64,000 nt of DNA from Sulfitobacter geojensis (GCF_000622325.1 NZ_JASE01000005.1:3658001-3722000); one strand, 5' to 3'; shown: positions 1-9,879, numbered from the stretch's first letter. The notes: generated from the letters alone by a model not told the origin. Made by a program: numbers and translations.

Positions 1-1
1 T

Positions 2-493
2 GGCGGTGCCCCTAAACCCCACATCCTTGAAGGGCGCGACCTGACCCCGCTTTTGCATGGCACATCAGGATTTTCGCGCCGCTTTGCGATCAGCGAACAT
101 GACTATTCCAGCTTTGAAATGGCGCAGGAACTGGGCGTCCGGCAAGAGGACGCGCGCACCGTGATGATCCATGACGGGCGCTGGAAATATATCCGCTGCG
201 AAGGCTTTGCGCCGGTGATGTTCGATCTTGAAACGGACCCGCAAGAGCTGCGCGATATCGGCAGCTCGGATGCACCGGAACATGTGACAGCTCGCGCCGA
301 AATGGAACGCGCCCTGACCACATGGGCATTGCAGCACCACACCCGCATCACCGCCACCGCCGAAGTCTTGGCCAGCCAGCACAATGCCGCCGGCACGGGC
401 ATCCTGATCGGTTTCTGGGACGCTGCCGAATTCGAAGAGGTCACCGGCACCCCGTTCGACAGTTTCCAACCAATCGGCAAGCCGCCCGCCTGA
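2..493 (+). CDS. Sulfatase / phosphonate monoester hydrolase family protein, C-terminal part (truncated by window edge)
   Basis: The reading frame is open at the left edge (first full codon at base 2) and ends with TGA at 491-493, so only the last ~163 residues are present. The segment GRDLTPLLHG, then VMIHDGRWKYI and MFDLETDPQELRDI, is the usual C-terminal signature of alkaline-phosphatase-superfamily sulfatases and phosphonate monoester hydrolases, where a strand pair and a D-x-x-x-D-P-x-E motif end the core. The metal-binding and formylglycine sites lie upstream, outside the window, so the substrate cannot be judged. A TTG at 53 could be read as a start but sits inside the conserved domain. 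The gene converges on sbcC with a 17-bp gap. Confidence 0.75.
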   Translation, partial: GGAPKPHILEGRDLTPLLHGTSGFSRRFAISEHDYSSFEMAQELGVRQEDARTVMIHDGRWKYIRCEGFAPVMFDLETDPQELRDIGSSDAPEHVTARAEMERALTTWALQHHTRITATAEVLASQHNAAGTGILIGFWDAAEFEEVTGTPFDSFQPIGKPPA

Positions 494-510
494 CGGCACC
501 GCACGGCAGC

Positions 511-3500
511 TTACCGCGTGACCAGCGTCACCTCGCTTGCGCCGCCGCCGGTTTTGGAAACCTGTACCTGCACGGGAATGCGGTCTTTCATCGCCTGAAC
601 GTGACTGATCACGCCAATGGTGCGCCCCTGCGCCTGAAGCCGTTCCAGCGCGTCGATGGCCAGATCCAGACTGTCCGCATCAAGCGATCCGAACCCTTCA
701 TCAATAAACAGCGTTCCCACCAATGCTCCGCGATTTCCCATGCCCGACAGGGCCAGCGCAAGGGCGAGCGAAATAAGAAATCGCTCGCCACCGGACATCA
801 GACGGGTCGGTCGCGCATCCCCGGCCATGTCACGGTCGATCACATGCAGCGCCAGATCACTTGACGCCACCCGCAACTGGTATCGCGGTTTCAGATCATC
901 CAGATGGTGGTTCGCCCGCTCGACCAGCATGGCAAGTGTCACGGCTTGGGCGATCTGCGCAAAACGGTCCCCCTTGGCAGAGCCGATTGCATCGCTGACA
1001 GCCAGCCAAGTCTCGAATACTTTACGCGCTTCGTCGATTTCGTGCTCCAGCCCCGACAGCGCTTTGGCCGCTGCGCGGTCCGCATCGCGCCGTTCGGCCA
1101 GCCGCCCCCGTGCCTCGCCGTGCGCCTTGATCTGCGCCTCTATTTCCTCTTTTTGCGCCGCCAGCTCACCTTCGGGCGTTTCTGGCATCCCCTGCGCCAG
1201 CAATCGCTGCACCGCGCCGTCCCGTTCCTTATGCGCCCCTTCGGCCTTTGCGGCTTCGGTGTCGGAATCCTGCACCGCCTTGCGGCGGTCCTGCACCAGT
1301 TGCGCGTCGCTGCCGTGCAATTCAACAACCCGCTCGGGGTCAAGCCCTGCGGCAGTGCAGGCCTCAACCAGCGCCTCTTGCGCCGCTGCCGCCCGCGCTT
1401 CGGCTTTCAGCGCTGTTTCCCTCGCCGCCTCCCAAGCATTTTTCGCCAATGCCGCGGCTGTGCGAACATCACCCAGTGCTGATTGCGCAGCCGTTGCCGC
1501 CTTTTGCGCCGCGAGCCGTCGTTCATTGGTACGGGTGCGATGCGTGTTGGTCTCTTCCCCCTCCAACAAATCAGCGCGTGCAGCTTTTAATCTCTCCACT
1601 GTGCCAATGCGGCCCTCTTCCACCTTTTTGGCGGTTTCAAGGTTGGCCTGCGCCGCGTTTAACGCCGCAGCCGCTGTCGCCAGTTTCGCGCTGATACCGG
1701 CAACGTCCTCGCGCCTTTTTGCAATTGAGGCCTGCACCTCGCTCAGCCCTGCGATGTTCTCGCGCAGCGCCTGCAACGCACCTGCGCCCTCCCGACCGAA
1801 CTGTTCCACGTCCAGACCGGTCGGCGCCAGAATCGGTCGCAGTCGCTGATCAATATCCACCACAGTCTTTTGCGCCGTTTCGACAGTTTGCTTTAGCGCT
1901 GCGATCTTTTTCTCCGTATCGGAAACGCGTCCGTCAATCTCTCTGATCTGCGCCTCGCAACTGGCGCTTTGGTCCCGCGCCGCATCAATCGCGCGGGCCG
2001 CCCCGTCATGGTGTTCATTCAATTCAGCCAGCCGCGCTAGGTCCGCCTCCGCCTTGGCCTGTCTGGTGTCCATCTGCGCGAACACCGCTTCGAACGCGCC
2101 ATCATCGCTGCGCGGATCATGCGGCACATCTGCCGCAAATGGCGCGTTCTGCAACGGCTCAAGCGCATCTGCAAATTGCGCAATCGCCCGCTCGATATCC
2201 TTGTCCAGCTTTGGCCTTGCGGATGTTTCTCCGGCGATCATTGCCTGCGCTGCGTCTGCTTCGCTCATCGCCTTGTTCACAAGGGCCTCGGCCGCATCAT
2301 GCTCTTGCTGCGCGTCAGCCAGCTCTTTTCGCAACGCCTCTGCCAGTTTGGCGATATCGCTGTCCGCCATCACCGGATGCGATGTCGACTGACACACCGG
2401 ACAGGGCTCCCCCGCCACCAGATGCAACCGCATTGCTGCGGCCTCGCGCGATGCAGCGGCCGTTGCCGCCGCAGAGGGCTGGCGAAGCCGCGCGATAACA
2501 CCCCGCGCCACATCGCGCTTGGCCCTCTGTGACGTCACCGTTTCGCGATGCGTCTCTAACGCGTTTTGCGCCGTGACCAACCTGCCCTGTGACGCGGCCA
2601 GTTCCGCATCTGCACGGCGGACCTCAGCAGCGCCCTGTTGCAGCCTGCGCAAATTCATCGATGCCGCGCGCAAACCGTCCAAGCGGGACGCGGGGTCCCC
2701 CTTGATCAGGTTTTCGCGTTCCTGCCTGATCCCGGCCTGCACCGCGCGGGCGGCGTCGATGCGCCCTGCGGCTTGCCGGATTTCTTCTTGCAAATGCGCG
2801 CGTTGCGCCCCGTCCCCCGCAATGCTCCGCGCCAGTTGCGATGTTTCCATCTGTGACGACGCCGCAAGATCCACCGCCGCGATACGGGCGCTCAGCCGAT
2901 CCTCCAGCATCGTCCAATGAGCCAAAAGCACATCGTAACCGGCCGTCTGTTCCATCCGGCGCTGATCCGCATCAAGCGTTGCGCGCATATTTTCCTGTTT
3001 CGCGGTCAAATCCGCATGTTCTTGCGCGCAACCGGCTGTTTCCGCCTCGCGTTGCGCCACTCCCTTTGCCGCCTCCGCTTGTTCCTTCACCGCCGTCACG
3101 ATCTGGCTGTCGAGGTCCGCCGCTTCCGTCCAGACAGGCCCGAATGCCTTGAACACATCATCCGCCTGTTGATGGGCCACATCCGCTTCGTGAAACAGGG
3201 TCTCCGCCGATGCGACTTCTGCTTCTTTGCTCTGATGTGCGGCGAACCGCGTCTCGACATCCCTGCGCGCCTGCGCAAGCGCATGGCCCGCCTCGCTACG
3301 TTCACGCACCTCGGCGCGCAATCCTTTTGCATCGTCCCACGCCGCCAGCCATTGGCGTTGCTGAGCCAAAGCAGCAACCGCTTCCTGCGCCTGTCTGGCG
3401 CGGTGCGCGGCGGTTTCCAGATCCGCGCGGGCGTCGGCAACCGCCTTGTAACGATCCAGCCCTTTCTGCACCTGCGCCAAAGCCGCCGCTGCCGCGTCCT

Positions 3501-4242
3501 GCTCTTTTTGCAGCCGGTCCAGCGCCGCATCCAGTTCCGCACGCTCCTCTGCCGACAGCAAATGATGCTCTGCGCGGCGCGTCTGTAATGTGGCAAGGTC
3601 GCTTTTGGCTTGCCGGTGCCGTTCAAACACCGCGCGCGAAATCTCGCGGTAAATGCCGGTGCCAGTGACCTTTTCAAGGATCGCCGCGCGCTCGTCCGTT
3701 TTGGCACTTAAAAACGCATCAAAATCGCCCTGCGCCAAAAGAACCGTGCGGCGGAACTCGTCATAGGTCAGGCCCGTCAGGGCAACCACCCTGTCATTCA
3801 CGCGCGTCAGCTGGGTCTCCAGCATCTGTTGGTCCGACAGGCGCAACAGGCTGCGCTCGACCGATTGCAACCGCCCGTCGATCTTGTCCCGCGACCGGCG
3901 CGCCTGCCACGCAGCGGTATAGGTTTCGCCATCGTCGGCCTGAAATGTAACCTCGGCCAGCCCCATCGCCGCCCCGCGCCGCAGCACCATCCGCGGATCG
4001 TTCGACCGCAAATCATGCCCGTCAATATCCGTAACCGTTTCGCGCGTACCATCCCCCGAAAGACGCGGGCAACTGCCATAAAGCGCTAGGCACATCGCGT
4101 CCAGAATACTGGATTTGCCCGCCCCCGTTTCGCCGGTGATGGCGAATAATCCGGCAGAAGAAAGCGGTGCCGCATCCAAGGAAATCTCGAACGGTTTGGC
4201 AAGGCTCGCAATGTTTTCGCCGCGAATACACAATATCCGCAT
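511..4242 (-). CDS. sbcC: Exonuclease SbcC, SMC-like ATPase subunit
   Basis: This 1243-residue protein has the split ABC-ATPase layout of SbcC/Rad50. The N-terminal Walker A is GETGAGKSS at residues 37-45. Two long Ala/Glu/Arg-rich coiled-coil arms flank a zinc hook CPVC near residue 612. The C-terminal half has an ABC signature LMSGGERF near 1147 and Walker B LFIDEGFGSLD near 1179. With SbcD it forms the nuclease that opens hairpins and trims blocked DNA ends in the cytoplasm. Its ATG lies 2 bp after the sbcD stop, so the two are translationally coupled. The length is slightly above that of the E. coli protein, as is common in this group. The identification is firm. Confidence 0.95.
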   Translation of the reverse strand: MRILCIRGENIASLAKPFEISLDAAPLSSAGLFAITGETGAGKSSILDAMCLALYGSCPRLSGDGTRETVTDIDGHDLRSNDPRMVLRRGAAMGLAEVTFQADDGETYTAAWQARRSRDKIDGRLQSVERSLLRLSDQQMLETQLTRVNDRVVALTGLTYDEFRRTVLLAQGDFDAFLSAKTDERAAILEKVTGTGIYREISRAVFERHRQAKSDLATLQTRRAEHHLLSAEERAELDAALDRLQKEQDAAAAALAQVQKGLDRYKAVADARADLETAAHRARQAQEAVAALAQQRQWLAAWDDAKGLRAEVRERSEAGHALAQARRDVETRFAAHQSKEAEVASAETLFHEADVAHQQADDVFKAFGPVWTEAADLDSQIVTAVKEQAEAAKGVAQREAETAGCAQEHADLTAKQENMRATLDADQRRMEQTAGYDVLLAHWTMLEDRLSARIAAVDLAASSQMETSQLARSIAGDGAQRAHLQEEIRQAAGRIDAARAVQAGIRQERENLIKGDPASRLDGLRAASMNLRRLQQGAAEVRRADAELAASQGRLVTAQNALETHRETVTSQRAKRDVARGVIARLRQPSAAATAAASREAAAMRLHLVAGEPCPVCQSTSHPVMADSDIAKLAEALRKELADAQQEHDAAEALVNKAMSEADAAQAMIAGETSARPKLDKDIERAIAQFADALEPLQNAPFAADVPHDPRSDDGAFEAVFAQMDTRQAKAEADLARLAELNEHHDGAARAIDAARDQSASCEAQIREIDGRVSDTEKKIAALKQTVETAQKTVVDIDQRLRPILAPTGLDVEQFGREGAGALQALRENIAGLSEVQASIAKRREDVAGISAKLATAAAALNAAQANLETAKKVEEGRIGTVERLKAARADLLEGEETNTHRTRTNERRLAAQKAATAAQSALGDVRTAAALAKNAWEAARETALKAEARAAAAQEALVEACTAAGLDPERVVELHGSDAQLVQDRRKAVQDSDTEAAKAEGAHKERDGAVQRLLAQGMPETPEGELAAQKEEIEAQIKAHGEARGRLAERRDADRAAAKALSGLEHEIDEARKVFETWLAVSDAIGSAKGDRFAQIAQAVTLAMLVERANHHLDDLKPRYQLRVASSDLALHVIDRDMAGDARPTRLMSGGERFLISLALALALSGMGNRGALVGTLFIDEGFGSLDADSLDLAIDALERLQAQGRTIGVISHVQAMKDRIPVQVQVSKTGGGASEVTLVTR

Positions 4243-4244
4243 CG

Positions 4245-5465
4245 CTAAACCCCGCCCGCCACATCGCGAAACGCCGCCAGATGTCGTTCCTCGGGCATAA
4301 ACCCGTTTGCGGCCTCGAAAGCTTGGATAAACAACGCTTCGGGGGTGGTTTCACTCAGCGGCACGACGGGGGGGGCCGGCCTGTTTTCCGTGTCCTGCGC
4401 GGGGCGATGAATACGGACCCCCGCAGGGCGGACCGGTGCGTCTTGCAACAATGCTTCGGCCTTGCCCATCACAACGGCCGGAGCGTCCTCTGCCTCCAGC
4501 TCAACATAGACCAGCGGGCGCAGGCCGATCGTTTCGACCTCTTCGATTTCTGCCAGTGCCGCCTCCAACCCTGCAAGGGTGGTCAGGCCGGATTCGGGAA
4601 GGCGCAACACCGGCGCAGGCCAGCCAATATCGACATGCGTGGTTGTGATATCGCGCCCGTCAATGTCCAGCACGGTCACGCCGTGGGAATAACGTATTTC
4701 AGAGGCTGACAGCGGAAAACAGCTGCCAGCATAACGCACCCGCCCGCCATCAAGGTTCTGCGGCCCGTGCAGATGTCCCAAAGCCACGTAATCAATCCGT
4801 TCAGGAAATATGTCCGGCGGCACCGCATGCGCCCCGCCCATTAGAATCCGCCGCTCCGCCCCTTCGCTTTCCAACCCACCGGCGCAATGCAGATGACCCG
4901 TTGCGATCAACGGCACATCGCCAACGATCTGTGTCGCCGCATCGGTGATCTCCTGATGAAACCGGCGGGCGGCCTCGATGACGGACACGCCTTGGGGCCC
5001 TTGCGAAAAACTGATGCCGGTCAAATCCGCAGCCCGCAAGAACGGGATCGCCAGAACATAGGCCGCCACCGCGCCGCCCTGATCCTTCACCGGAATGAGA
5101 TGCGCATCCAGATCAACCTTGCCATCCCTGCGGCGCAGCGTGCCAACGGTGTGAATGTCAAACCCTTCCAACAAGTCGTTCGGAGCCTCCAGACGCAAAG
5201 CCGGATCATGGTTGCCGCCTGAAATGACCACACTCAGCGCTGGCCGGCGGCGTTTGAAATCGGCCAGAGCGCGATACAACAACCGCTGGCTTTCGCCAGA
5301 GGGGTTTGTGTTGTCGAAAATGTCCCCCGCGACCAACAGCAGATCGATCTTTTCGCGCTCCAAAACCTCGCCAATCGCGGCAAGAAACACTTCGTGCTCC
5401 GCTTCGCGCGACCACCCGTTCAGGGTCTGACCTATGTGCCAATCGGCAGTATGAAGCGCGCGCAT
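4245..5465 (-). CDS. sbcD: Exonuclease SbcD, metallophosphoesterase subunit
   Basis: The 406-residue protein carries the Mre11/SbcD phosphoesterase motifs: DWH at 8-10, GDIFD at 47-51, GGNHD at 83-87, and two later GHLH motifs. These residues hold the two Mn ions of the nuclease. The start at 5465 (MRALHTADWHIG) is chosen because SbcD proteins begin directly at this strand; an upstream in-frame extension of 18 residues has no family counterpart. It is the first gene of the sbcDC operon and ends 2 bp before sbcC. Beyond the missing upstream gene, nothing is unusual. Confidence 0.94.
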   Translation of the reverse strand: MRALHTADWHIGQTLNGWSREAEHEVFLAAIGEVLEREKIDLLLVAGDIFDNTNPSGESQRLLYRALADFKRRRPALSVVISGGNHDPALRLEAPNDLLEGFDIHTVGTLRRRDGKVDLDAHLIPVKDQGGAVAAYVLAIPFLRAADLTGISFSQGPQGVSVIEAARRFHQEITDAATQIVGDVPLIATGHLHCAGGLESEGAERRILMGGAHAVPPDIFPERIDYVALGHLHGPQNLDGGRVRYAGSCFPLSASEIRYSHGVTVLDIDGRDITTTHVDIGWPAPVLRLPESGLTTLAGLEAALAEIEEVETIGLRPLVYVELEAEDAPAVVMGKAEALLQDAPVRPAGVRIHRPAQDTENRPAPPVVPLSETTPEALFIQAFEAANGFMPEERHLAAFRDVAGGV

Positions 5466-6062
5466 GTGCAAATCCGTTAAGAAAGGTATCAGGCAATATC
5501 CATCTGCCGGTCGCCACAATCAACAGCTTTGCGCCGGCAATGACGATCGCAATCCGTTAATCAGCCGGATTAACAAGCGGGCAAGCCGCATCAGCACGCC
5601 CGAACTCGCCCGTTCCATCGCATTGCCAGACAGCCATCCACAGCAAATCCAACAGCCGCTTGGACGTAAGGTAATTTCAGCCGAATTTGACGTTTTTAAA
5701 GGGAAAATCGCCGTTACGTTTCGCACTGCGACACAACTCCAAAACGTGGAACTATGTTCCGCCCAGCGGCATTGCGGCTTGCCAAATTTGTTCCTAACCT
5801 TGACCCAAGATCGAGTCGTACGCCCTCGGGAGAAGGGCACCGACCGTAACGAATGACGGCTGTGTCGCCCGATACTTTACACTCGGCGATACAGGCCCGA
5901 ACGGCATGAGGAGGATGCCCGGCTTGTCTAATCACACCACATCTATGTCTGCGTAAAACACAAGCCCTGCACACGTCTATCCGACGGATCGCAAAGGGCA
6001 CAGGTCTGCGCATATCAAGCCGCTCCACATAAATAGAAACCATAACAGGAAAGGTAGAACAG
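5466..6062. other. 597-bp non-coding gap upstream of sbcD and the TAXI transporter operon
   Basis: The gap separates two divergent transcription units (sbcDC leftward, TAXI/TRAP rightward). I see no convincing gene, tRNA or strong terminator. A 16-codon frame starts at the ATG near 5917 behind AGGAGG, but the spacing to that ATG is zero and it is probably chance. The TAXI gene has a good ribosome binding site (AGGAAAGG, about 8 bp before the ATG). The rest probably holds the two promoters and perhaps an operator; 600 bp is long for this compact chromosome. Confidence 0.5.
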
Positions 6063-7253
6063 ATGAAAAATACCAACAAATTCATGCGATTGGGGCTCGG
6101 CTCCGTCCTTGTCACACTGGGTCTGAGCACAGCATCCATGGCGCAGGATTATGAATGGCCCCGCCTCTTGGTCATCGGCACACCGGGCACATCCTCCGGC
6201 AGCTTTGCCTCGACAAACGGCTGGGGTCCGGCGCTTCAGAAAGAAACCGGCACCACCGTGCGGATCGTTCCCGAAGACAGCGAACCCATGCGTTTCAAGC
6301 GCCTGACGGACCGCGAAGACATCGCGATTTCCTCGCTTTCCGCTTCTGAAATGGCGATCCAGACCGAAGGCGTTGGCGGCTATGCGTCGGCCAAGCCGAT
6401 GCCGCAGCGCATCCTGTGGCATCACAACGACACGCCTTGGGGTTTTGTCACCGCTGGCGATTCCGACCTCAAGTCTCTTGAAGATATCGGCAAAGGCGGC
6501 GTGCGCATCACGTCCGGCGTTTTCTCGCCTGCAATCGTTACGGCAATCACCAAGGCGCTGCCTGCATTTGCCGGTCTGACACCGGAAGAAGCGGCAGAGA
6601 AAATCACCTTTGTGCCGGCCTCCAGCTATGGTGAAAACTGCCGCTCTGTTGTCGAGGGCAAATCCGATCTTGCCTATTGCTCGCCGATCTCGTCGGTTCT
6701 GTCCGAAATGGAAGGCGCCCCCGGCAGCATCCGCTGGCTGGAAATGGACCCGGAAAACAAAGCCGGCTGGGACGGATATCTGGCCCACCGCCCGATGACG
6801 ATCCCGACCAAAATTTCGCTGGGTGTAAAGACGGCGCAGGGTGTGAACTCGATGACGTCGAACTTTGTCTATTCCGTGCCCGCCACAGCAGAGGTGGATT
6901 TCGCGTATAACATGGCGAAATGGATCCATGAATCGCATGACGCCTACAAAGGGTCACATGCACTGGCTGCGCGTATGTCTGTCGATCTGTTCCGCGGGTA
7001 TCTTGATAACAACCCGATGCCCATCCACGAAGGCACCGTGAAATATCTGCGCGAAATCGGCCAGTGGACCGACGAGGACGACGTCTGGAACAACGCCGCC
7101 ATTGAGCTGATGGACAAATGGGTCGAAGCCCGCCGCGCCGGCATGAAGGATGCGATGGAGCAAGGCATCGAGATCAATTTCGAGAACGAAGCGTTCTTGG
7201 AACTGATGGCCAAGCACACCGAAGGTCTACCTGCGTTCCGCTCGCGTCTCTAA
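6063..7253 (+). CDS. TRAP transporter substrate-binding protein, TAXI family
   Basis: This 396-residue periplasmic protein has a Sec signal peptide ending ASMA, with cleavage expected after residue 27. The following TPGTSSGSFASTNGWG segment is the start of the TAXI (TRAP-associated extracytoplasmic immunogenic) fold. It captures a solute for the fused permease encoded 90 bp downstream. TAXI systems studied elsewhere take up dicarboxylates or amino acids, but the ligand here cannot be read from sequence. At 396 residues it is longer than the common ~320-residue TAXI protein, with the extra length at the C-terminal end (WNNAAIELMDKWVEARRAG). Start choice is supported by an AGGAAAGG ribosome binding site. 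Confidence 0.88.
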   Translation: MKNTNKFMRLGLGSVLVTLGLSTASMAQDYEWPRLLVIGTPGTSSGSFASTNGWGPALQKETGTTVRIVPEDSEPMRFKRLTDREDIAISSLSASEMAIQTEGVGGYASAKPMPQRILWHHNDTPWGFVTAGDSDLKSLEDIGKGGVRITSGVFSPAIVTAITKALPAFAGLTPEEAAEKITFVPASSYGENCRSVVEGKSDLAYCSPISSVLSEMEGAPGSIRWLEMDPENKAGWDGYLAHRPMTIPTKISLGVKTAQGVNSMTSNFVYSVPATAEVDFAYNMAKWIHESHDAYKGSHALAARMSVDLFRGYLDNNPMPIHEGTVKYLREIGQWTDEDDVWNNAAIELMDKWVEARRAGMKDAMEQGIEINFENEAFLELMAKHTEGLPAFRSRL

Positions 7254-7343
7254 GCAGTATATCGATCCGACAAACGACGGAGCGGTCCGCTGCTCCGTCT
7301 CTTGACGACACCTCTCTTCCTACCTTTTGCCCGGGATCACCAC

Positions 7344-9287
7344 ATGTCAGACACACATACACAAACGGCTTCTGATGCAGATACCGACGCCGAACACACC
7401 TCCGAAATCACACGGTTGGGCACCCTTTTCTCTTGGACCAGCATCGGCTTTGTCCTGCTGTGCGCTTGCGGTCTCGGCATGGGGCTTGCCTATGTGTTTG
7501 GTGTGCCGATTGGCGGCAAAAGGTTGCTCGAAGGGCAATACTACTGGTTCTTTATCGGCATTTTTCTGGCCGCAGCTTTTATCGCCTTGCCCGCCCGTCC
7601 CCACCATCGCAGCGTGCCGATTTATGACGTGATCGCCGCCGCTGTCGCGCTTGGCATCAGCATGTGGTTCTCGACCCATGCGTGGGACATCGTACAGGCA
7701 GGCTGGACAAACTTTCCCGCAGGCGTGGTCCTTTGGGTCCTGATGCTGGAAATCGCGCGCCGTTCTGGCGGGATCCCGTTCTTGCTGGTGGTTCTCCTGC
7801 TGGGCCTTTACCCACTTGTCGCCGATTACTTTCCCGGCCTCCTGATGGGCATTCCCTATACCTTCGAACGGATGATCGAAGCGCATGTGTTCCGCACCGA
7901 AGGCTTGATGGGCATCACGACCAAGATTGTCGCCGAAATTGTCCTCGGGTTTCTCGTATTTGCCGGCGTTTTGATCGCAACCGGCGCCGGACAGTTCTTT
8001 ATCGACCTCGCGAATGCGGGGTTTGGCAAATACCGGGGCGGCCCTGCCAAAGTTTCGATCGTGGCCAGCGCCTTTTTCGGTTCGCTGTCGGGCTCGATCT
8101 TTTCCAACATCGCAGGCACCGGCTCCATCACCATTCCCACCATGAAAAAGGTCGGGTACCCGCCGCATTACGCAGCCGCAATCGAGGCCTGCGCGTCGAC
8201 CGGTGGTGTGGTGATGCCCCCCGTGATGGGCGCGATTGCCTTTGTCATGGCGATCACCATCGGGGTCGATTACGCCACCATCATGGTCGCGGCGATCCTG
8301 CCGTCCCTGCTGTTCTACTTTGGCTTGATCCTGCAAGTTGACGCTTATGCGGCGCGCAAGGGACTGGTCGGCATGAGCCAGGACAAACTGCCCTCCGCCC
8401 GCGAGGTTATGAAACGCGGCTGGCCCTTCCTGTCGGTTATGATCTTTCTGGTCTGGGGTCTGCTTTATATGCGCTGGGAATATTACGCACCGTGGTACGC
8501 AAGTGCCCTGATGATCGCCCTCAGCTTTCTGCAACGCTCGACAATGATGACCCCGAAACGTCTGTTTGCCACTCTGCGCCAAGTTGGGGTGCTGGTCACG
8601 CAAACCGCAGCGATCATCCTGCCGATTGCCTTTGTTGTCAGCGCGCTGACCATCACCGGTGTAACAGGGTCGATGACATCTGGTCTTGTCGCCTTGGGCG
8701 GGGATAACGTCTATCTCATCATCGCGCTGGGGGTTCTGGCCTGCTTCATCATGGGGATGGCAGGACTTGCCATCGTGGCCTATATCTTTCTGGCCGTTAC
8801 CCTTGCCCCTGCCATCATCGAAATCGGCGGGTTGAACACGGTCGCGGTACATTTCTTCATCGTCTATTACGCCATGCTGTCCGTCATCACCCCCCCTGTG
8901 GGCGCGGCGGCGTTTCTGGCGGCGACCATCGCCGGTGCCAAACCGATGCAGACCTCCTTTACCGCGATGCGGCTTGGCATTGTGATCTATTTCGTGCCGC
9001 TGTTCTTCCTGTTCCAGCCCGCTCTTGTGCTTCAGGGCGATCTGACGCCATTGATCTACGTCCTGCCGTCGATCATCATCGGCATTACCCTGCTTTCGGG
9101 CGGGCTTGAGGGCTATCTTCTGGGCGTCGGCATGGTACGCCCGTGGATGCGTCTGCCCCTCGCGGCCGCCGGCTTTGCTTTCAGTTTCCCGGGGTTGATG
9201 ACAACCTTGATCGGGGGGCTGGCCTCTGCGGTGATTGTCGCGCTGATCTGGCGGGACAACACTAAACCGGATCAGGCTGTCGCCTGA
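7344..9287 (+). CDS. TRAP transporter fused permease (4TM/12TM), TAXI-associated
   Basis: The 647-residue membrane protein fuses the small Q-type and large M-type TRAP subunits, as is normal for TAXI systems. About 16 or more hydrophobic segments are visible. The M-subunit hallmark region includes SGSIFSNIAGTGSITIPTMK and GVVMPPVMGAIAF, followed by a second internally repeated half with VITPPVGAAAFLAA. It couples solute entry to the sodium or proton gradient. I start it at the ATG at 7344 (MSDTHTQ); a TTG 14 codons earlier lacks a ribosome binding site. It forms an operon with the upstream binding protein and probably the small gene at 9336. Confidence 0.9.
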   Translation: MSDTHTQTASDADTDAEHTSEITRLGTLFSWTSIGFVLLCACGLGMGLAYVFGVPIGGKRLLEGQYYWFFIGIFLAAAFIALPARPHHRSVPIYDVIAAAVALGISMWFSTHAWDIVQAGWTNFPAGVVLWVLMLEIARRSGGIPFLLVVLLLGLYPLVADYFPGLLMGIPYTFERMIEAHVFRTEGLMGITTKIVAEIVLGFLVFAGVLIATGAGQFFIDLANAGFGKYRGGPAKVSIVASAFFGSLSGSIFSNIAGTGSITIPTMKKVGYPPHYAAAIEACASTGGVVMPPVMGAIAFVMAITIGVDYATIMVAAILPSLLFYFGLILQVDAYAARKGLVGMSQDKLPSAREVMKRGWPFLSVMIFLVWGLLYMRWEYYAPWYASALMIALSFLQRSTMMTPKRLFATLRQVGVLVTQTAAIILPIAFVVSALTITGVTGSMTSGLVALGGDNVYLIIALGVLACFIMGMAGLAIVAYIFLAVTLAPAIIEIGGLNTVAVHFFIVYYAMLSVITPPVGAAAFLAATIAGAKPMQTSFTAMRLGIVIYFVPLFFLFQPALVLQGDLTPLIYVLPSIIIGITLLSGGLEGYLLGVGMVRPWMRLPLAAAGFAFSFPGLMTTLIGGLASAVIVALIWRDNTKPDQAVA

Positions 9288-9335
9288 CCTGCACAAAGTT
9301 CAAATACGGCTCAGGCCGAAATCAAGGATCACAAT

Positions 9336-9650
9336 ATGTCTATCGTCCACGTCGTTGCCGTTATCACCACCAAACCCGGGCAGCGGGCCGCCGTACTGGA
9401 AATGTTCAACGCCAATGTGCCCGCCGTTCTGGCAGAAGACGGCTGCATCGCCTACGAGGCCACAATCGACACTGAAAACGCCGGCCCGATGCAGGCCGCC
9501 TTTGGTCCCGACACCTTTGTTGTGGTTGAAAAATGGGAAAGCATGCAAGCGCTTGGCGCGCATGCCGCCGCACCGCATATGAAAGAATACGGTGCCAAGA
9601 CCAAAGACATGCTGGCGGACCGCAAAATCCACATCCTGTCCCCTGCCTAG
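9336..9650 (+). CDS. Antibiotic biosynthesis monooxygenase (ABM)-domain protein, putative quinol monooxygenase
   Basis: The 104-residue protein is a single ferredoxin-like alpha/beta barrel unit of the ABM/YgiN family: a first strand VHVVAVITTKPGQ, the segment EDGCIAYEATID, and FVVVEKWESMQALGAHAAAPHM near 60-80. Family members are cofactor-free dimers that oxidise quinols or aromatic rings, or simply bind small molecules, in the cytoplasm. It follows the TRAP permease by 48 bp, so it may be co-transcribed and act on the imported compound. No substrate can be assigned. Confidence 0.8.
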   Translation: MSIVHVVAVITTKPGQRAAVLEMFNANVPAVLAEDGCIAYEATIDTENAGPMQAAFGPDTFVVVEKWESMQALGAHAAAPHMKEYGAKTKDMLADRKIHILSPA

Positions 9651-9686
9651 GTCTTTCCCTTGCCGACACGGCAAAAACAACGATAT

Positions 9687-9729
9687 GGATCGGCCCGCCA
9701 CGCACGCGTTGCGTTTTGCGGGCCGATCC
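9687..9729 (+). other. Strong 12-bp stem-loop downstream of the ABM gene
   Basis: GGATCGGCCCGC at 9687-9698 pairs perfectly with GCGGGCCGATCC at 9718-9729. The 19-nt loop can form an inner ACGCA/TGCGT stem. No run of T follows, so it is not a textbook intrinsic terminator. It may still end or stabilise the TRAP operon transcript, or be a short interspersed palindrome. Confidence 0.5.
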
Positions 9730-9879
9730 CGTCACGCCGCGCGGCGGGGTAGTCACGCGCAAGCCTGTGCCGCTCAGGCAGCCGTCATTCCCGCCACGCA
9801 GTGCGTCACTGCGCCACTGTTCCCCCCACCCGACCATTCGTTAAGGTGATCACGCACGCCCAAGTTACCGGAGCCCGCC

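Noticed and set aside
656..1849. A 397-codon frame opposite sbcC
   Set aside because: Ser/Ala/Arg-rich shadow of the coiled-coil codons; the SbcC domains on the other strand are certain.
5917..5967. Possible 16-codon leader peptide upstream of the TAXI gene
   Set aside because: The AGGAGG box touches the ATG directly, no coupled hairpin was seen, and the distance to the transporter gene is about 100 bp.
7347..9296. A 649-codon open frame on the minus strand opposite the TRAP permease
   Set aside because: It is the mirror of a clear transporter gene, with His/Gln/Asp-rich low-quality protein. Long antisense frames are expected in GC-rich DNA.
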